From NCBI RefSeq assembly GCF_022539505.1, contig NC_061508.1, positions 265,862,736 to 265,926,735 of the forward strand: a stretch of 64,000 nt of DNA. Direction: 5' to 3'. The stretch comes from Lolium rigidum. Its lineage: Eukaryota > Streptophyta > Magnoliopsida > Poales > Poaceae. The first letter of the stretch is position 1. Every line of letters starts with the position of its first letter. The notes below the pieces were generated by a model. It was not told the DNA's origin. It worked only from the letters and a program-made list of their open reading frames with translations, and ran no database searches. Made by a program: the position numbers and the translations under genes. This document shows positions 31,836-44,730 of this stretch, one piece after another.

Positions 31836-34415
31836 TATACACTTTCTGCGCCTAGCTGAAAGGCGTTAAAGAAAAGCGCTTATGGAAGACAACCCATGTT
31901 TTTACTACAGTACTTTTATTTTATACTTGAGTCTTGGAAGTTGTTACTACTGTAGAAACCTCTCCTTATCTTAGTTTTGTGCATTGTTGTGCCAAGTAAA
32001 GTCGTTGATAGTAAGGTTCATACTAGATTTGGATTACTGCGCAGAAACAGATTTCTTTGCTGTCACGAATCTGGGCCTAATTCTCTGTAGGTAACTCAGA
32101 AAATTATGCCAATTTACGTGAGTGATCCTCAGATATGTACGCAACTTTCATTCAATTTGGGCATTTTCATTTGACCAAGTCTGGTGCCACTTTAAAATTC
32201 GTCTTTACGAACTGTTCTGTTTTGACAGATTCTGCCTTTTATTTCGCATTGCCTCTTTTTCTATGTTGGATGAATTTATTTGTTCCATTAATGTCCAGTA
32301 GCTTTGTGCAATGTCCAGAAGTGTTAAGAATGATTATGTCACCTCTGAACATGTAAATTTTAATTGTGCACTAACCCTCTAATGAGTTGTTTTGAGTTTG
32401 GTGTGGAGGAAGTTTTCAAGGATCAAGAGAGGGAAATGATACAATATGATCAAGGAGAGTGAAAGCTCTAAGCTTGGGGATGCCCCGGTGGTTCACCCCT
32501 GCATATTTTAAGAAGACTCAAGCGTCTAAGCTTGGGGATGCCCAAGGCATCCCCTTCTTCATCGACAACATTATCAGGTTCCTCCCGTGAAACTATATTT
32601 TTATTCCATCACATCTTATGTGCTTTGCTTGGAGCGTCGGTTTGTTTTTGTTTTTGTTTTTGTTTGAATAAAATGGATCCTAGCATTCATTGTGTGGGAG
32701 AGAGACACGCTCCGCTGTTGCATATGGACAAATATGTCCTTAGGCTTTACTCATAGTATTCATGGCGAAGGTTGAATCTTCTTCGTTAAATTGTTATATG
32801 GTTGGAATCGGGAAATGCTACATGTAGTAATTCTAAAATGTCTTGAATAATTTGATACTTGGCAATTGTTGTGCTCATGTTTAAGCTCTTGCATCATATA
32901 CTTTGCACCTATTAATGAAGAAATACATAGAGCTTGCTAAAATTTGGTTTGCATAATTGGTCTCTCTAAAGTCTAGATAATTTCTAGTATTGAGTTTTGA
33001 ACAACAAGGAAGACGGTGTAGAGTCTTATAATGTTTACAATATGTCTTTTATGTAAGTTTTGCTGCACCGGTTCATCCTTGTGTTTGTTTCAAATAACCT
33101 TGCTAGCCTAAACCTTGTATCGAGAGGGAATACTTCTCATGCATCCAAAATCCTTGAGCCAACCACTATGCCATTTGTGTCCACCATACCTACCTACTAC
33201 ATGGTATTTCTCCACCATTCCAAAGTAAATTGCTTGAGTGCTACCTTTAAAATTTCCATTCTTTACCTTTGCAATATATAGCTCATGGGACAAATAGCTT
33301 AAAAACTATCGTGGTATTGAATATGTACTTATGCAGTTTATCTCTTATTAAGTTGTTTGTTGTGCGATAACCATGTTCCTGGGGACGCCATCAACACTTT
33401 GTTGAATATCATGTGAGTTGCTATGCATGTCCGTCTTGTCTGAAGTAAGGGAGATTTACCACTCATTTAATGGTTAGAGCATGCATAATGTTAGAGAAGA
33501 ACATTGGGCTGCTAACTAAAGCCATGAACCATGGTGGAAGTTTCAGTTTTGGACATACATCCTCAATCTCATATGAGAAAATTAATTGTTGCTACATGCT
33601 TATGCATTAAAGAGGAGTCCATTATCTCGTTGTCTATGTTGTCCCGGTATGGATGTCTAAGTTGAGAATAATCAAAAGCGAGAAATCCAAAATGCGAGCT
33701 TTCTCCTTAGACCTTTGTACAGGCGGCATAGAGGTACCCCTTTGTGACACTTGGTTAAAACATGTGTATTGCGATGATAATCCAGGTAATCCAAGCTAAT
33801 TAGGACAAGGTGCGGGCACTATTAGTATACTATGCATGAGGCTTGCAACTTGTAAGATATAATTTACATAACACATATGCTTTATTACTACCGTTGACAA
33901 AATTGTTTCTTGTTTTCAAAACCAAAGCTCTAGCACAATTATAGCAATCAATGCTTCCTCTCGCGAAGGGCCTTTCTTTTACTTTTATGTTGAGTCAGTT
34001 CACCTATCTCTCTCCACCTCAAGAAGCAAACACTTGTGTGAACTGTGCATTGATTCCTACATACTTGCATATTGCACTTGTTATATTACTTTACATTGAC
34101 AATATCCATGAGATATACATGTTATAAGTTGAAAGCAACCGCTGAAACTCAATCTTCCTTTGTGTTGCTTCAATACCTTTACTTTGATTTATTGCTTTAT
34201 GAGTTAACTCTTATGCAAGACTTATTGATGCTTGTCTTGAAAGTACTATTCATGAAAAGTCTTTGCTTTGTGATTCATTTGTTTACTCATGTCATTATCA
34301 TTGTTTTGATCGCTGCATTCATTACATATGCTTACAATAGTATGATCAAGGTTATGATGGCATGTCACTCCGAAATTATCTTTGTTATCGTTTACCTGCT
34401 CGGGACGAGCAGGAA
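31836..34415 (+). other. noncoding interior of Gypsy element 1
   Basis: No supported gene. It is very similar to 58,140-60,545 in element 3 except for about 33,260-33,900, which differs. It contains two internal copies of the element's polypurine tract. Confidence 0.75.
32468..32541 (+). other. two internal copies of the polypurine-tract sequence
   Basis: CTAAGCTTGGGGATGC at 32,468-32,483 and 32,526-32,541, identical to the sequence directly before the 3' LTR (34,416-34,431). The second copy forms a perfect hairpin with what follows: GGGGATGCC, loop CAA, GGCATCCCC. Confidence 0.85.
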
Positions 34416-34431
34416 CTAAGCTTGGGGATGC
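34416..34431 (+). other. polypurine tract of Gypsy element 1
   Basis: CTAAGCTTGGGGATGC directly before the 3' LTR. Confidence 0.8.
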
Positions 34432-36025
34432 TGATACGTCTCCGACGTATCGATAATTTCTTATGTTCCATGCCACATTATTGATGATATCTACATTTTA
34501 TGCATGCTTTATGTCATATTTATGCATTTTCCGGCACTAACCTATTAACGAGATGCCGAAGAGCCAGTTGCTGTTTTCTGCTGTTTTTTGTTTCAGAAAT
34601 CCTAGTAAGGAAATATTCTCGGAATTGGACGAAATCAACGCCCAGGGGCCTATTTTTCCACGAAGCTTCCAGAAGACCGGAGGACTTACGAAGTGGGGCC
34701 ACGAGGCGCCGCCACAACAGGGCGGCGCGGCCTGGGCCTTGGCCGCGCGGCCCTGGCGTGTGGGGCTCTCGTGTGGCCCCCTGACCTGCCCTTCCCCCTA
34801 CATATAGTCTTCGTCGCGAAACCCCCAGTACCGAGAGCCACGATACAGAAAACCTTACTGAGACGCCGCCGCCGCCAATCCCATCTCGGGGGATTCAGGA
34901 GATCGCCTCCGGCACCCTGCCGGAGAGGGGAATCATCTCCCGGAGGACTCTTCACCGCCATGATCGCCTCCGGAGTGATGAGTGAGTAGTTCACCCCTGG
35001 ACTATGGGTCCATAGCAGTAGCTAGATGGTCGTCTTCTCCTTATGTGCTTCATTGTCGGATCTTGTGAGCTGCCTAACATGATCAAGATCATCTATCCGT
35101 AATGCTATATGTTGTGTTTGTCGGGATCCGATGGATAGAGAATATTATGTTATGTTGATTATCAATCTATTACCTATGTGTTGTTTATGATCTTGCATGC
35201 TCTCCGTTATTAGTAGAGGCTCGGCCAAGTTTTTACTCTTAACTCCAAGAGGGAGTATTTATGCTCGATAGTGGGTTCATGCCTCCATTAAATCTGGGAC
35301 AGGTGACGGAAAGTTCTAAGGTTGTGGATGTGCTTGTTGCCACTAGGGATAAAACATTGATGCTATGTCCGAGGATGTAGTTATTGATTACATTACGCAC
35401 CATACTTAATGCAATTGTCCGTTGTTTGCAACTTAATACCGGAAGGGGTTCGGATGATAACCTGAAGGTGGACTTTTTAGGCATAGATGCATGCTGGATA
35501 GCGGTCTATGTACTTTGTCGTAATGCCCAATTAAATCTCACTATACTCATCATATCATGTATGTGCATGGTCATGCCCTCTCTATTTGTCAATTGCCCGA
35601 TCTGTAATTTGTTCACCCAACATGCTATTTATCTTATGGGAGAGACACCTCTAGTGAACTGTGGACCCCGGTCCATTCTTTTACATTGAATACAATTTAC
35701 CGCAATACTTGTTCTACCGTTTTACTGCAAACAATCATCATCCACACTATACATCTAATCCTTTGTTACAGCAAGCCGGTGAGATTGACAACCTCACTCG
35801 TTTCGTTGGGGCAAAGTACTTTGGTTGTGTTGTGCGGGTTCCACGTTGGCGCCGGAATCCCTGGTGTTGCGCCGCACTACATCCCACCGCCATCAACCTT
35901 CGACGTGCTTCTTGACTCCTACTGGTTCGATAAACCTTGGTTTCTTACTGAGGGAAAACTTGCTGCTGTGCGCATCATACCTTCCTCTTGGGGTTCCCAA
36001 CGGACGTGTTAACTACGCGCAATCA
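34432..36025 (+). repeat. 3' LTR of Gypsy element 1
   Basis: 1,594 bp. It differs from the 5' LTR by scattered changes, many of them short indels at CTG/CAG sites. Confidence 0.9.
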
Positions 36026-37343
36026 CCCCCCATGGCCGGCGAATCCTCTCTAGCGCATACCAAGTTGGGTGTGCATTGAGCGTGTATAGTTGGAGGCCGG
36101 TTGTCGGAGTTGTTGGCGCCTAGGCTGATCACCGGTATCGGTCCCTTTTGGCCGCCGGCGAAGTAATTCTTCATCGACAGCACAAGATCAGGGATGATTT
36201 CATTGACCCTGCTGGCCACCGCGTCATCAACCTTGCTAGCAACCGCGGCACTGACGCGTTGCTGCATGGTTGTTTCCAAGTCGGCCACCTTTTTCAGAAG
36301 AGCCTCGTGCTCCCGGTCCTTCTGCGCCTGCCGCGACTCCTTAGTGCTTGCAGGCATGTCCAAGCCATAGTCGACAAGCTTGCGACCTCCTCCGGCGCCG
36401 GGGACACGGTGGGGCTTGTCCAACGGCGGCCGTTACTTCACGGTGTTCAGACCCCTGATAAAAGGCGTGTCCCACGGGACTTTGCCCATCGACGTCTGGG
36501 TCGAGGAGCCAGCTGATTTGGCGGTTGCTTGTTCCTTCAACTGCCAGAAGTAACATGAACAGTTTTAGAATGTAATGGACTTGGTGAGCAGTATCAAATT
36601 AATAAGCTGGTAAATTGCTTACCACTGCATTCTCAAGTGCCTTCACTTTCGCGTCGGCGACCAACTCAACTCCCACCACCACATCAGGTTTCGTGACACG
36701 TTTCCCACCCATTTCTCTATGGTATCGGGACCTGAGATATGCCCTGGAGAGTGGGTCTTTGTACTTGGCAAAAGGGGGCTCGAGGCCAGCGTTTATGTAG
36801 GCCTGGTCCTCCTTGTCCCATACTGGATGCTTGCCTTCGAAGCCACGGCAACCAAGATGGTGGTGACCGATGTTCTTATCCTCCAGCTCCTTCCCCCAGG
36901 CCGATTGTTGTTTGGTGTACTCGGGCTGCTCGTTTTCCAAGAATTTATTGTACTGATCCAGCGTCATCCGCGGGAAGTGGCGCTGGATCTCTGTCCAAGT
37001 CTCATTGTCACCAAGCATCCCCCTCAGCATGGTTTTATAACCGCTGAGGTTCTTGGTGAACTTAGAGAGGGCTCGTCTGTTCACGATGTTATCCTTGGGA
37101 TCCTCGTTCCTGTATTCCACAGGGAACTCATACCGTGCGTGCAGCCGTGCAAGGAGTTGGGCCTTCAGATGCTGCTTCTTCTTGGTTCAGAGTTTCGTCT
37201 CGTTGACGTCGACGACGTCCCGAAGGATTGCTCCCAGTTGGAGGCCGTACCCCTTCGCCAGGTGCTTGGGCTCAGTAGGAAGACCGGTCTTGGCATCCAC
37301 CGCGGTGATTATGTCGCGAGTGGTGCCGACCCTGTTTGGGCGC

Positions 37344-38872
37344 TGATACGTCCCAAACGTATCTATAATTTCTTATGTTCCATGCTACTTTTATGATGAT
37401 ACTCACATGTTTTATACACATTATATGTCATATTTATGCGTTTTCCGGAACTAACCTATTGACGAGATGCCGAAGGGCCAGCTTGTCGTTTTCTCGCTGT
37501 TTTTGGTTCCAGAAATCCTAGTAAGGAAATATTCTCGGAATCGGACGAAATCAATGCCCAGCATCCTATTTTTCCACGAAGCTTCCGGAACACCCGAGAG
37601 CCACCGGAGGGAGCCCTGGTGGGCCCAGATGATAGGGCGGCGCGGCCAGGGCCTGGGCCGCGCCCCCCTGTTGTGTCATCACCCCGTCAGCCCTCCGACT
37701 CCGCCTCTTCGCCTATTTAAAGGTCCCTGACCTAAAACTTCGATACGGAAAAGCCACGGTACGAGAAACCTTCCAGAGCCGCCGCCATCGCGAAGCCAAG
37801 ATCTGGGGGACAGGAGTCTCTGTTCCGGCACGCCGCCGGGACGGGGAAGTGCCCCGGAAGGCATCTCCATCAACACCACCGCCATCTTCATCAACGCTGC
37901 TGTCTCCCATGAGGAGGGAGTAGTTCTCCATCGAGGCTAAGGGCTGTACCGGTAGCTATGTGGTTAATCTCTCTCCTATGTACTTCAATACAATGATCTC
38001 ATGAGCTGCCTTACATGATTGAGATTCATATGAGTTTTGTATCACTATTAGTCTATGTGCTACTCTTGTGATGTTATTAAAGTAGTCTATTCCTCGTTCA
38101 CGGTGTAATGGTGACAGTGTGTGCATCGTGTAGTACTTGGCGTAGGCTATGATCATAATCTCTTGTAGGTTATGGAGTTAATTATTACTATGATAGTATT
38201 GATGTGATTTATTCCCCCTTCATAGTGTGATCGTGACAGTGTGCATGCTATGTTAGTACTCGGTTTAAATTGCAAAGATCTATTATGCTCTAAAGGTTAC
38301 TTAAATATGAATGTCGAATGTTGTGGAGCTTGTTAACTCCGGCATTGAGGTGCTCTTGTAGCCCTACACAACGAATGGTGTTCATTATCAAACAAGAGTG
38401 TATGTAGCACAAAGGAAGAGAACTTATTTATTTATGTGATCAATGTTGAGAGTGTCCACTAGTGAAAGTATGATCCCTAGGCCTTGTTTCCAAATACTGC
38501 AATCATCGCTTGTTTACTGTTTTACTACATCTTTACTTCCTGCAATATTACTACCATCAACTGCACGCCAGCAAGCTATTTTCCGGCGCCGTTACTACTG
38601 CTCATATTCATTCATACCACTTGTATTTCACTATCTGTTCACCGAACTAGTGCACCTATACATCTGACAAGTGTATTAGGTGTGTTGGGGACACAAGAGA
38701 CTTCTTGTATCGTGATTGCAGGGTTGCTTGAGAGGGATATCTTTGTCCTCTTCCTCCCTGAGTTCGATAAACCTTGGGTGATCCACTTAAGGGAAACTTG
38801 CTGCTGTTCTACAAACCTCTGCTCTTGGAGGCCCAACACTGTCTACAAGAATAGAAGCACTCGTAGACATCA
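37344..38872 (+). mobile_element. solo Gypsy LTR
   Basis: 1,529 bp starting TGATACGTCCCAAACGTATC and ending GTAGACATCA, with perfect GGCGC duplications at 37,339-37,343 and 38,873-38,877. No internal region or second LTR. It is the product of LTR-LTR recombination. Its 3' part matches the LTR of element 3 (ends AGACATCA). It interrupts exon 1 of the second CACTA gene. Confidence 0.9.
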
Positions 38873-39149
38873 GGCGCCGCTGCTTCCGTTTCCTCTTGGC
38901 CTCGGCAGTAGTATCCGAGCTACCCCCGGCAACGCCACTGTCGGTGGTCTTGTCGGCAGTGGCCCTCTCATCCTCGCCATCATGGGCATCATCGTTGTCC
39001 ATCTCATCATCCCCCTCCTCCGAGGACTCATCATCGCTGCATGGAAGTTCCTCCAGCTGATCCGAGACCATGAGCCTGTAGTGCTCATCCAACTTCCGCT
39101 GAGAAGACCCGTCAACGTCTTCGTTGGGGTCTGCAGAAGACGACATCGC

Positions 39150-40199
39150 TAGCTACGTGCTTCTGCCATGTATTTGGAACCACTATTAGTCAAAGAAAGA
39201 AATCAGGTAGTGTTTTAGGAACAGGCTAACAAAGGCAGATGTGACAGCATTAGACATCATACACAGCTTTGCAAATCAGGAGATTTTTGTTTGATTTCCC
39301 ACTCCCAGCCACAATAAAAATTGTAAATCACCAATGCATGCAAGCATAAACATCATAACACGAGAGGAAATGGGTGGTACACTGATGGCAAGCCACTATT
39401 TTGCATGCACTTACACATTTATTTAAGACAATGTATCTATCTTAAAGAAATACAGTTTCTCCTTTGATAATTGACCTATTTTTAATTTGACAAAACCAAA
39501 GAACCTAGCTATATGTGTCAAGCTTGTCGAAACAGCAAATCCACAAATTCAGTCCTAAAGCCAAAATATTGTTTTATAAATAAAGGAAATGGAAATTCAG
39601 ATCTTATTTTAAACACGGCAATGCATTCTCTCCCTAGTTCCTACAACCAAGCAGAGACAATGTTAATTCTATGTGATAGCCATACTAAATTCATTAGTGC
39701 ACTGCCAATCTAGAAGCAAGACAATGCCATGTGAATGTCAAATACTGTGCAAGACCACTGCATATACCCCTGACTATCAATAACATTAGGACAAATACCC
39801 CTCTACAAAACTCCCCTGCCTCAGCAATCCCCATGGAGAAATATGTTGGATTCTGTGATCATCTTACTTATTTTCCTCCCACCATAGAATACCTAGTCAA
39901 ATAATTAACATCCAGTGTATTTTCTTTGTTCGTTTGCAGTAATTTAATAACAGTAATTTCATACCAGTACTTGTTGCATAATACCTTTGCTAGCACTAGT
40001 ATTAAGCATCATCACAACATTTCCATGAAGCCAGTTTAGAGGGTTACAGAAGCAACTGTTTGCAGCCGTGACCTAGCCAACAGTGAGCAAGGACCATTGG
40101 GGACTCCAAGGGGCAGGCAAACAATTAACCACAGCAAGATTTCATTTTGTTTTTCTCCCTAGCAGTGGAAATTTTACAAATACTACATAAGTTCTAAAA
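39150..40199. other. CACTA intergenic sequence, upstream of the second gene
   Basis: AT-rich, no supported ORF. It should hold the promoter and leader of the minus-strand gene starting at 39,146. I could not place a TATA box with confidence. Confidence 0.5.
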
Positions 40200-40330
40200 C
40201 ACTACTAGGCGGAAATCCACGGCGAAAATTCGGCATGACCTTTGCTAAAAATGGTCATGCCGGAGTGCCCGAAATTCGCCGGAACGGAAGTTAATCGACA
40301 TTCCGGCAAAACATGGACACTCAATGTGTA
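40200..40330 (-). repeat. CACTA-terminus-like sequence with hairpin, copy 1
   Basis: It begins CACTACTAGGCGG, the same ten first bases as the element ends, followed by a segment containing CGGCATGACC, a 13-base spacer and GGTCATGCCG (perfect 10 bp inverted repeat), then CCGGAACGGAAGTTAAT. A diverged direct copy lies at about 53,751-53,860, just upstream of the transposase gene. Confidence 0.7.
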
Positions 40331-41850
40331 CCTGCATAGAGATTTCACATGATATGCCATACCATAGAGATGCACAGGATACTCAGCTCATTTCACAGCA
40401 TATATATGCCATTTCACACCATATGCAAACAGCAAATGCCATGCATGCTCTGGTTCAGCAAATGCCATTTCACATTCATCCTCATTCTAATTAACTTGAG
40501 CTTCTGGAGGAGTGAGCGGTGAAGACGAGGTCGAAGAGGTGGGCAGCTTGTTCCTGCGGCGGTTCCTACGGCGGTTGGCACCTGGTTGGCGGGCTAGAGA
40601 GGCAGGCGTGAGCTGCTGCGACGGGAGGAGCTGCACATAGCAAAGAAGTTTATTCATCACTGCAGAATTGCAAAATAAATACTGTGTTCATCATCTTCAA
40701 AAATAAATCTACAAACTATAACAGGAATGTAGGGAACAGCTCCATCAGTATTCTAATCCAAGCCTAGTATGAATGAATCTAGAACTAATGGAAACAACAT
40801 GACCTGCTATTCATTCTGTGTTGAATTTAATTACTAGCTTAGTTTGATTGACCTGCTATTATAATCCATCTTTAGTGCAAAGAGATCCTAGTAAGCAACA
40901 GGAACATGATCATCATACTTTGCAGTGTGAAATTTGCATGCTTTGTCTGCCTTCTCTAGAAGGAAATCATGTGTAAGAATCTAATTGATCTGCATGTGGG
41001 TTTCCTGTTTCTCGAACCTCGCAAGAAGAAGATTTTGACCACAGTTGCCACTATTGTAAAGCAAAGTTTTTTTATTGGACATGCCTCCGCTGATGCAACC
41101 TCACATCTCTAGCTGAGGCACGTACATGTGAATCAGCATGAATAAAAAGCTTCAAAGGCCAGCCAGAAATTTCCATCTTTTTCAGAATGGTAGATTCTCC
41201 ATTTTGTTTTCACATGTCTTTTGTAAGGATTAGTATGTAGGCTATGTATTTGTAGTATGTATATGTAACAGAGAAGCATATGGAGTAGTTTTTGCCATCT
41301 TTGGTGCATTTGAAACAACATAGTGTTTTTCTTTTTCTGCATTTGCGATGCCTATTGTACTATATTCTCGGATGACTTTCCACTAACACTTGGGATTGGG
41401 GATTTTGACTTGTAGATTTTGGGAATGCGCTGTAATATATACATTGGTGGAAGAGGGGCCTCACCTGAAATGGAAGCTAGGTCAGAGAGGGAGGGAGGGG
41501 AGAGGGGCCTCACCTGCGGCGACGACGATGGCGGCAGTCGGCGGTCGGGGTCCTCGGGGTCAGGCACGAGGCGGATGGTGTCCTTGAGGTTGAGTGCCTG
41601 CTGGTGGCCGACGAACTGGTGGCACGGCGGCGGCGGTCCGGGGGAGGCGGCAGCATCACGGCGAGGTGAGGAACGAGCAAGGGAGAGGAACGGCAAGGGA
41701 GAGAGGGAGGCAGGGGAGAGGGCGCACCTGCGGTGGAGGGCGACGGCAGCGACGGCAGCAGGTGGCGGATCGACGCCTGCAGGGGGCAGCGATGGTGGCG
41801 GATTGACTGCGCAGTCGATTTGGGTGTGGGGATTTTTTGGTCGATTCCAC
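40331..41850. other. CACTA intergenic sequence
   Basis: AT-rich until about 41,400, then GC- and purine-rich with GGAGGG repeats. A 188-codon minus-strand frame at 41,352-41,918 is Pro/Ser/Ala low complexity without a recognised domain. It may be leader sequence of the second gene, but I do not call it a protein. Confidence 0.45.
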
Positions 41851-41995
41851 ACGCCTAAGTCCTGGGACACGTACCCCCGGCGTTTTGGCGAAAACGCCGG
41901 CGGTAATGTTTCTGTCACTTACAGGTGGGACCAAGTGTAGTTACCACGGGCGGAAACGACCAATTCGCCGGGGGTAACTATTTTTTTTCCACAGG
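41851..41995 (+). repeat. internal copy of CACTA subterminal repeats
   Basis: Strings CCCCCGGCGTTTTGGCG, AAACGCCGGCGGTAATG and TTCGCCGGGGGTAACTA match the repeats at the two element ends, but here lie between the two genes. Confidence 0.7.
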
Positions 41996-43244
41996 CGATA
42001 TCATACACCTTTTGTTCTGTAAACCATATTGTTATTCAAAAACGAATCAGTAACACACTGGTTCCACTCACTTGGGCATAGCTGCAGCATCAGGAGTTTG
42101 AATCCCATAGGGCGCAAAAAAGCCACCTATTTTTTTATCCCTTTCCTAGACCTCTTTTGTTGTTTCTAGTCATTTTTAGGATACACTTGAAGGATAATTA
42201 AATTGCCAGACATCAATTTAGGATTTTCATTCTTGAATGACTTCAAAGTCCCTTCGGCGACATCCGATAAAAAAACCAAGACATAAATTTAGGATACATT
42301 TGAGAAGGACAAATGGTTGTTCGAGAGATAATTATTACAAATACACAAATGACTTCAAAGTCCCTTCCGCTTGGTCCTTGTGACCCCACCGGTATCGTCG
42401 CGACTCCTTGTGTACGGAGGAAGACTTGACCTAGGTAGCGTCGTCCTTCTTCTTCTTAGTGTGTAGGGTTCTATCGTCTTCATCGGGTTCTTCCATCATT
42501 GGGTCTCCGACAAGGCCGTCGAAGTCTTGCTCGTCGGCAACTCCATCCATTCCGACGAGGGCCCTTTTTTCCTCTCCTTACGACAACACGGCTAGGCCTT
42601 GACGGGTCAGTTATGAAGAAGCATTGCTCGACGTGCTTAGCTAATACCCAAGACTCATTTTGCGCGGTGGGGTTTTTGGTCTTGGATTTGGGTGGCAGTC
42701 GCATGGTGGTGACATACGCATCTTCTTTTGTGACGTCCGTAGCCCATCTGAAACGAAACATCGGTAGCTTCTCCCCGACGTAGTCGAGCTCCCAGATTTC
42801 CTCGATCCTTCCGTAGTACTTTTTCTTCTCTTCACCCGTGTACGATTCCATCGTCACACCCGAGTTCTGATAGTCGCTTCTTTTGTCTCTCTCCTCCGTG
42901 GAGAATGTGTAACCGTTGATGTCATATTTCTGATAAGTCATGAGGTTGGGGGCGGGCCCATAAGACAAGGCCAATATCATTTTGTCTACGTCGCTTGCCA
43001 TTGGTGGGGGATTGGCATCAATCTGGTCTTTGAACCAGCGCGCGAAAGAGGAATTGTGCGCTCTAAATACCTCTTCTTCCGTCATCGGCTTGTCAACTCT
43101 GCTCTTGATCATGTTTATGTGCTGATCCACCCAAGGCTCTACCTCGTTCATGTGTTGTAGTGCTACTAAGTGGGCCCTGTTAAAGTCTGTTCTCCTATCA
43201 TCTTGATCCGCGTCGAGTTCCCTCCTGCCAGCATTGTGGCCTAC

Positions 43245-44643
43245 TGATACGTCCAAAACATATCTACTTTCCCGAACACTTTTGCTATTGTTTTGCCTCT
43301 AATTTGTGTATTTTGGATACAACTAACACGGACTAATGCTGTTTTCAGCAGAATTGCCCTGGTGTCTCGTTTTTGTGCAGAAATTCAACTTTCAGGAAAA
43401 TCCCCGGAATTTATGTCAAAGGGCTTATTTTTCTAGAAGATTCACGGAGCCAGAAGGGCAGGCTAGGGGGGCCCACGGCCCCCACACCATGGGCCGGCGC
43501 GGCCTAGGAGGGGGGCGCGCCGCCCTATGGTGAGGCCTCCTCGGCCAGCCTCTGACGCCCCCCTCTGGACTATTTAAGGGTTTCGATCTAAAAACGCGAG
43601 ACGGGAAGTCGAAATCGCCAGAAGACATCCAGAACGCCGCCACCATCGCGAAACTCCGTCTCGGGACCACAAACTCCGTTCTGGCACTCCGCCGGGATGG
43701 GGAATTGGAGGAGATCATCGCCATCATCACCACCGACGCCTCTCCATCGACCAGCCATGTTTCCCCCATCCATGTGTGAGTAATTCCCCCGCTGTAGGCC
43801 GAAGGGGATGGTAGGGATTGGATGAGATTGGTCATGTAATAGCATAAGATTGTTAGGGCATAGTGCCTAGTGTCCGTAATTGGTACTTCTATGATATTGT
43901 TGCAACTTGTTATGCTTAATGCTTGTCACTAGGGCCCGAGTGCCATGATCTCAGATCTGAACATGTTATTGTTTCATGATGATATGCATTGTTTTATGAT
44001 CTTACCTGCAAGTTGTATACACGTATTGTTGTCCGGAACCCGAGGCCCCAAAGTGACAGAAATTGGAACAACCGAAGGGGAAGGCGGTGATATGAGGATC
44101 ACATGTGTTCACGGAGTGTTAATGCTTTGCTCCGGTGCTCTATTAAAAGGAGTACCTTAATTTCCAGTAGATTCCCTAGAGGCCCGGCTGCCACCGGCTG
44201 GTAGGACAAAAGATGTTGTGCAAGTTTCTCATTGCGAGCACGTACGACTAAATATGGAACACATGCCTATTGATTGATTAGTACTTGGATACTGTTTTAT
44301 TACTATCTGCAAATGCCCTACCTTGATTGTTACATGAGTTTCTCTCATCCATGCAACGCCCGTTCATCCATCCCTGTGCCTACAGTATTTTAATCCTGCT
44401 GTTTACTATAATCACTACTGCTGTCTTTGTTACACTGCTGCTGATATTTCACTACTGCTACTGCTATAAAACTGTTACTACTGATAAACTCTTGCGAGCA
44501 AGTCTGTTTCCTGTTGCAGCTGAATTGACAACTCCGCTGTTAAGGCTTACAAATATTCTTTGGCTCCCCTTGTGTCGAATCAATAAATTTGGGTTTTACT
44601 TCCCTCGAAGACTGTTGCGATCCCCTATACTTGTGGGTCATCA
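43245..44643 (+). repeat. 5' LTR of Gypsy element 2
   Basis: 1,399 bp. A TATA-like GGACTATTTAAGGG lies near 43,567-43,580. Confidence 0.9.
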
Positions 44644-44654
44644 AGACTATTTTC

Positions 44655-44672
44655 TGGCGCCGTTGCCGGGGA
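44655..44672 (+). other. primer binding site, tRNA-Asp
   Basis: TGGCGCCGTTGCCGGGGA, 11 bases after the LTR, identical to the site in element 1. Confidence 0.88.
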
Positions 44673-44730
44673 GCATAGCTTTATTTGCAAGTTCACTTGG
44701 ATTGATATTGTTCGCTGCAAATTCTCCATC

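Larger units (their letters stand above)
29302..36025 (+). mobile_element. non-autonomous Gypsy element 1 (6.7 kb)
   Basis: 5' LTR 29,302-30,897 and 3' LTR 34,432-36,025, both starting TGATACGTCTCCGACGTATC and ending CGCGCAATCA. CCCCC duplications lie at 29,297-29,301 and 36,026-36,030. The primer site is tRNA-Asp type. The 3.5 kb interior has one gag-like ORF with an internal stop and no protease, RT or integrase, so it depends on proteins from related elements. LTR start and tRNA-Asp primer resemble abundant wheat Gypsy families (Sabrina/WHAM/Fatima types), but I cannot assign a family. It sits in exon 2 of the second CACTA gene. Confidence 0.9.
27287..39146 (-). pseudogene. second CACTA gene: En/Spm-associated and Ulp1-like domains, split by two LTR insertions
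   Basis: Gene model on minus: exon 1 39,146-36,623, exon 2 36,540-29,224, exon 3 29,143-27,945, exon 4 27,848-27,287, all with GT-AG borders. Exon 1 is interrupted by the solo LTR at 37,344-38,872, exon 2 by the Gypsy element at 29,302-36,025. In order: an acidic N-terminus with a basic KRKRKQRR, a plant transposase (Ptta/En/Spm) domain (LGAILRDVVD, YRNEDPKDN, WKE-like region, YHREMGGKRVTKPD), a coiled coil near 36,200-36,350, a proline-rich linker, and a Ulp1-like C48 domain (FIRYEDIFRLLNMQYLDRN, IMDPFYMTP, LLFHPYHSHVSYLDSG). Stops at about 37,187 (TGA) and 36,437 (TAA) break it as well. The position of the protease His reads FKYCTLLLF and the Cys position reads NGMEAWF, so the protease is probably not catalytic. 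Confidence 0.8.

Noticed and set aside
37344..38872. Start of a full-length Gypsy element
   Set aside because: Perfect 5 bp duplications bracket the single LTR, and the host CACTA frame continues on both sides, so it is a solo LTR.
41352..41918. 188-codon minus-strand ORF as a gene
   Set aside because: Low-complexity Pro/Ser/Ala sequence opposite GGAGGG-rich DNA and overlapping the internal subterminal repeats; no domain.
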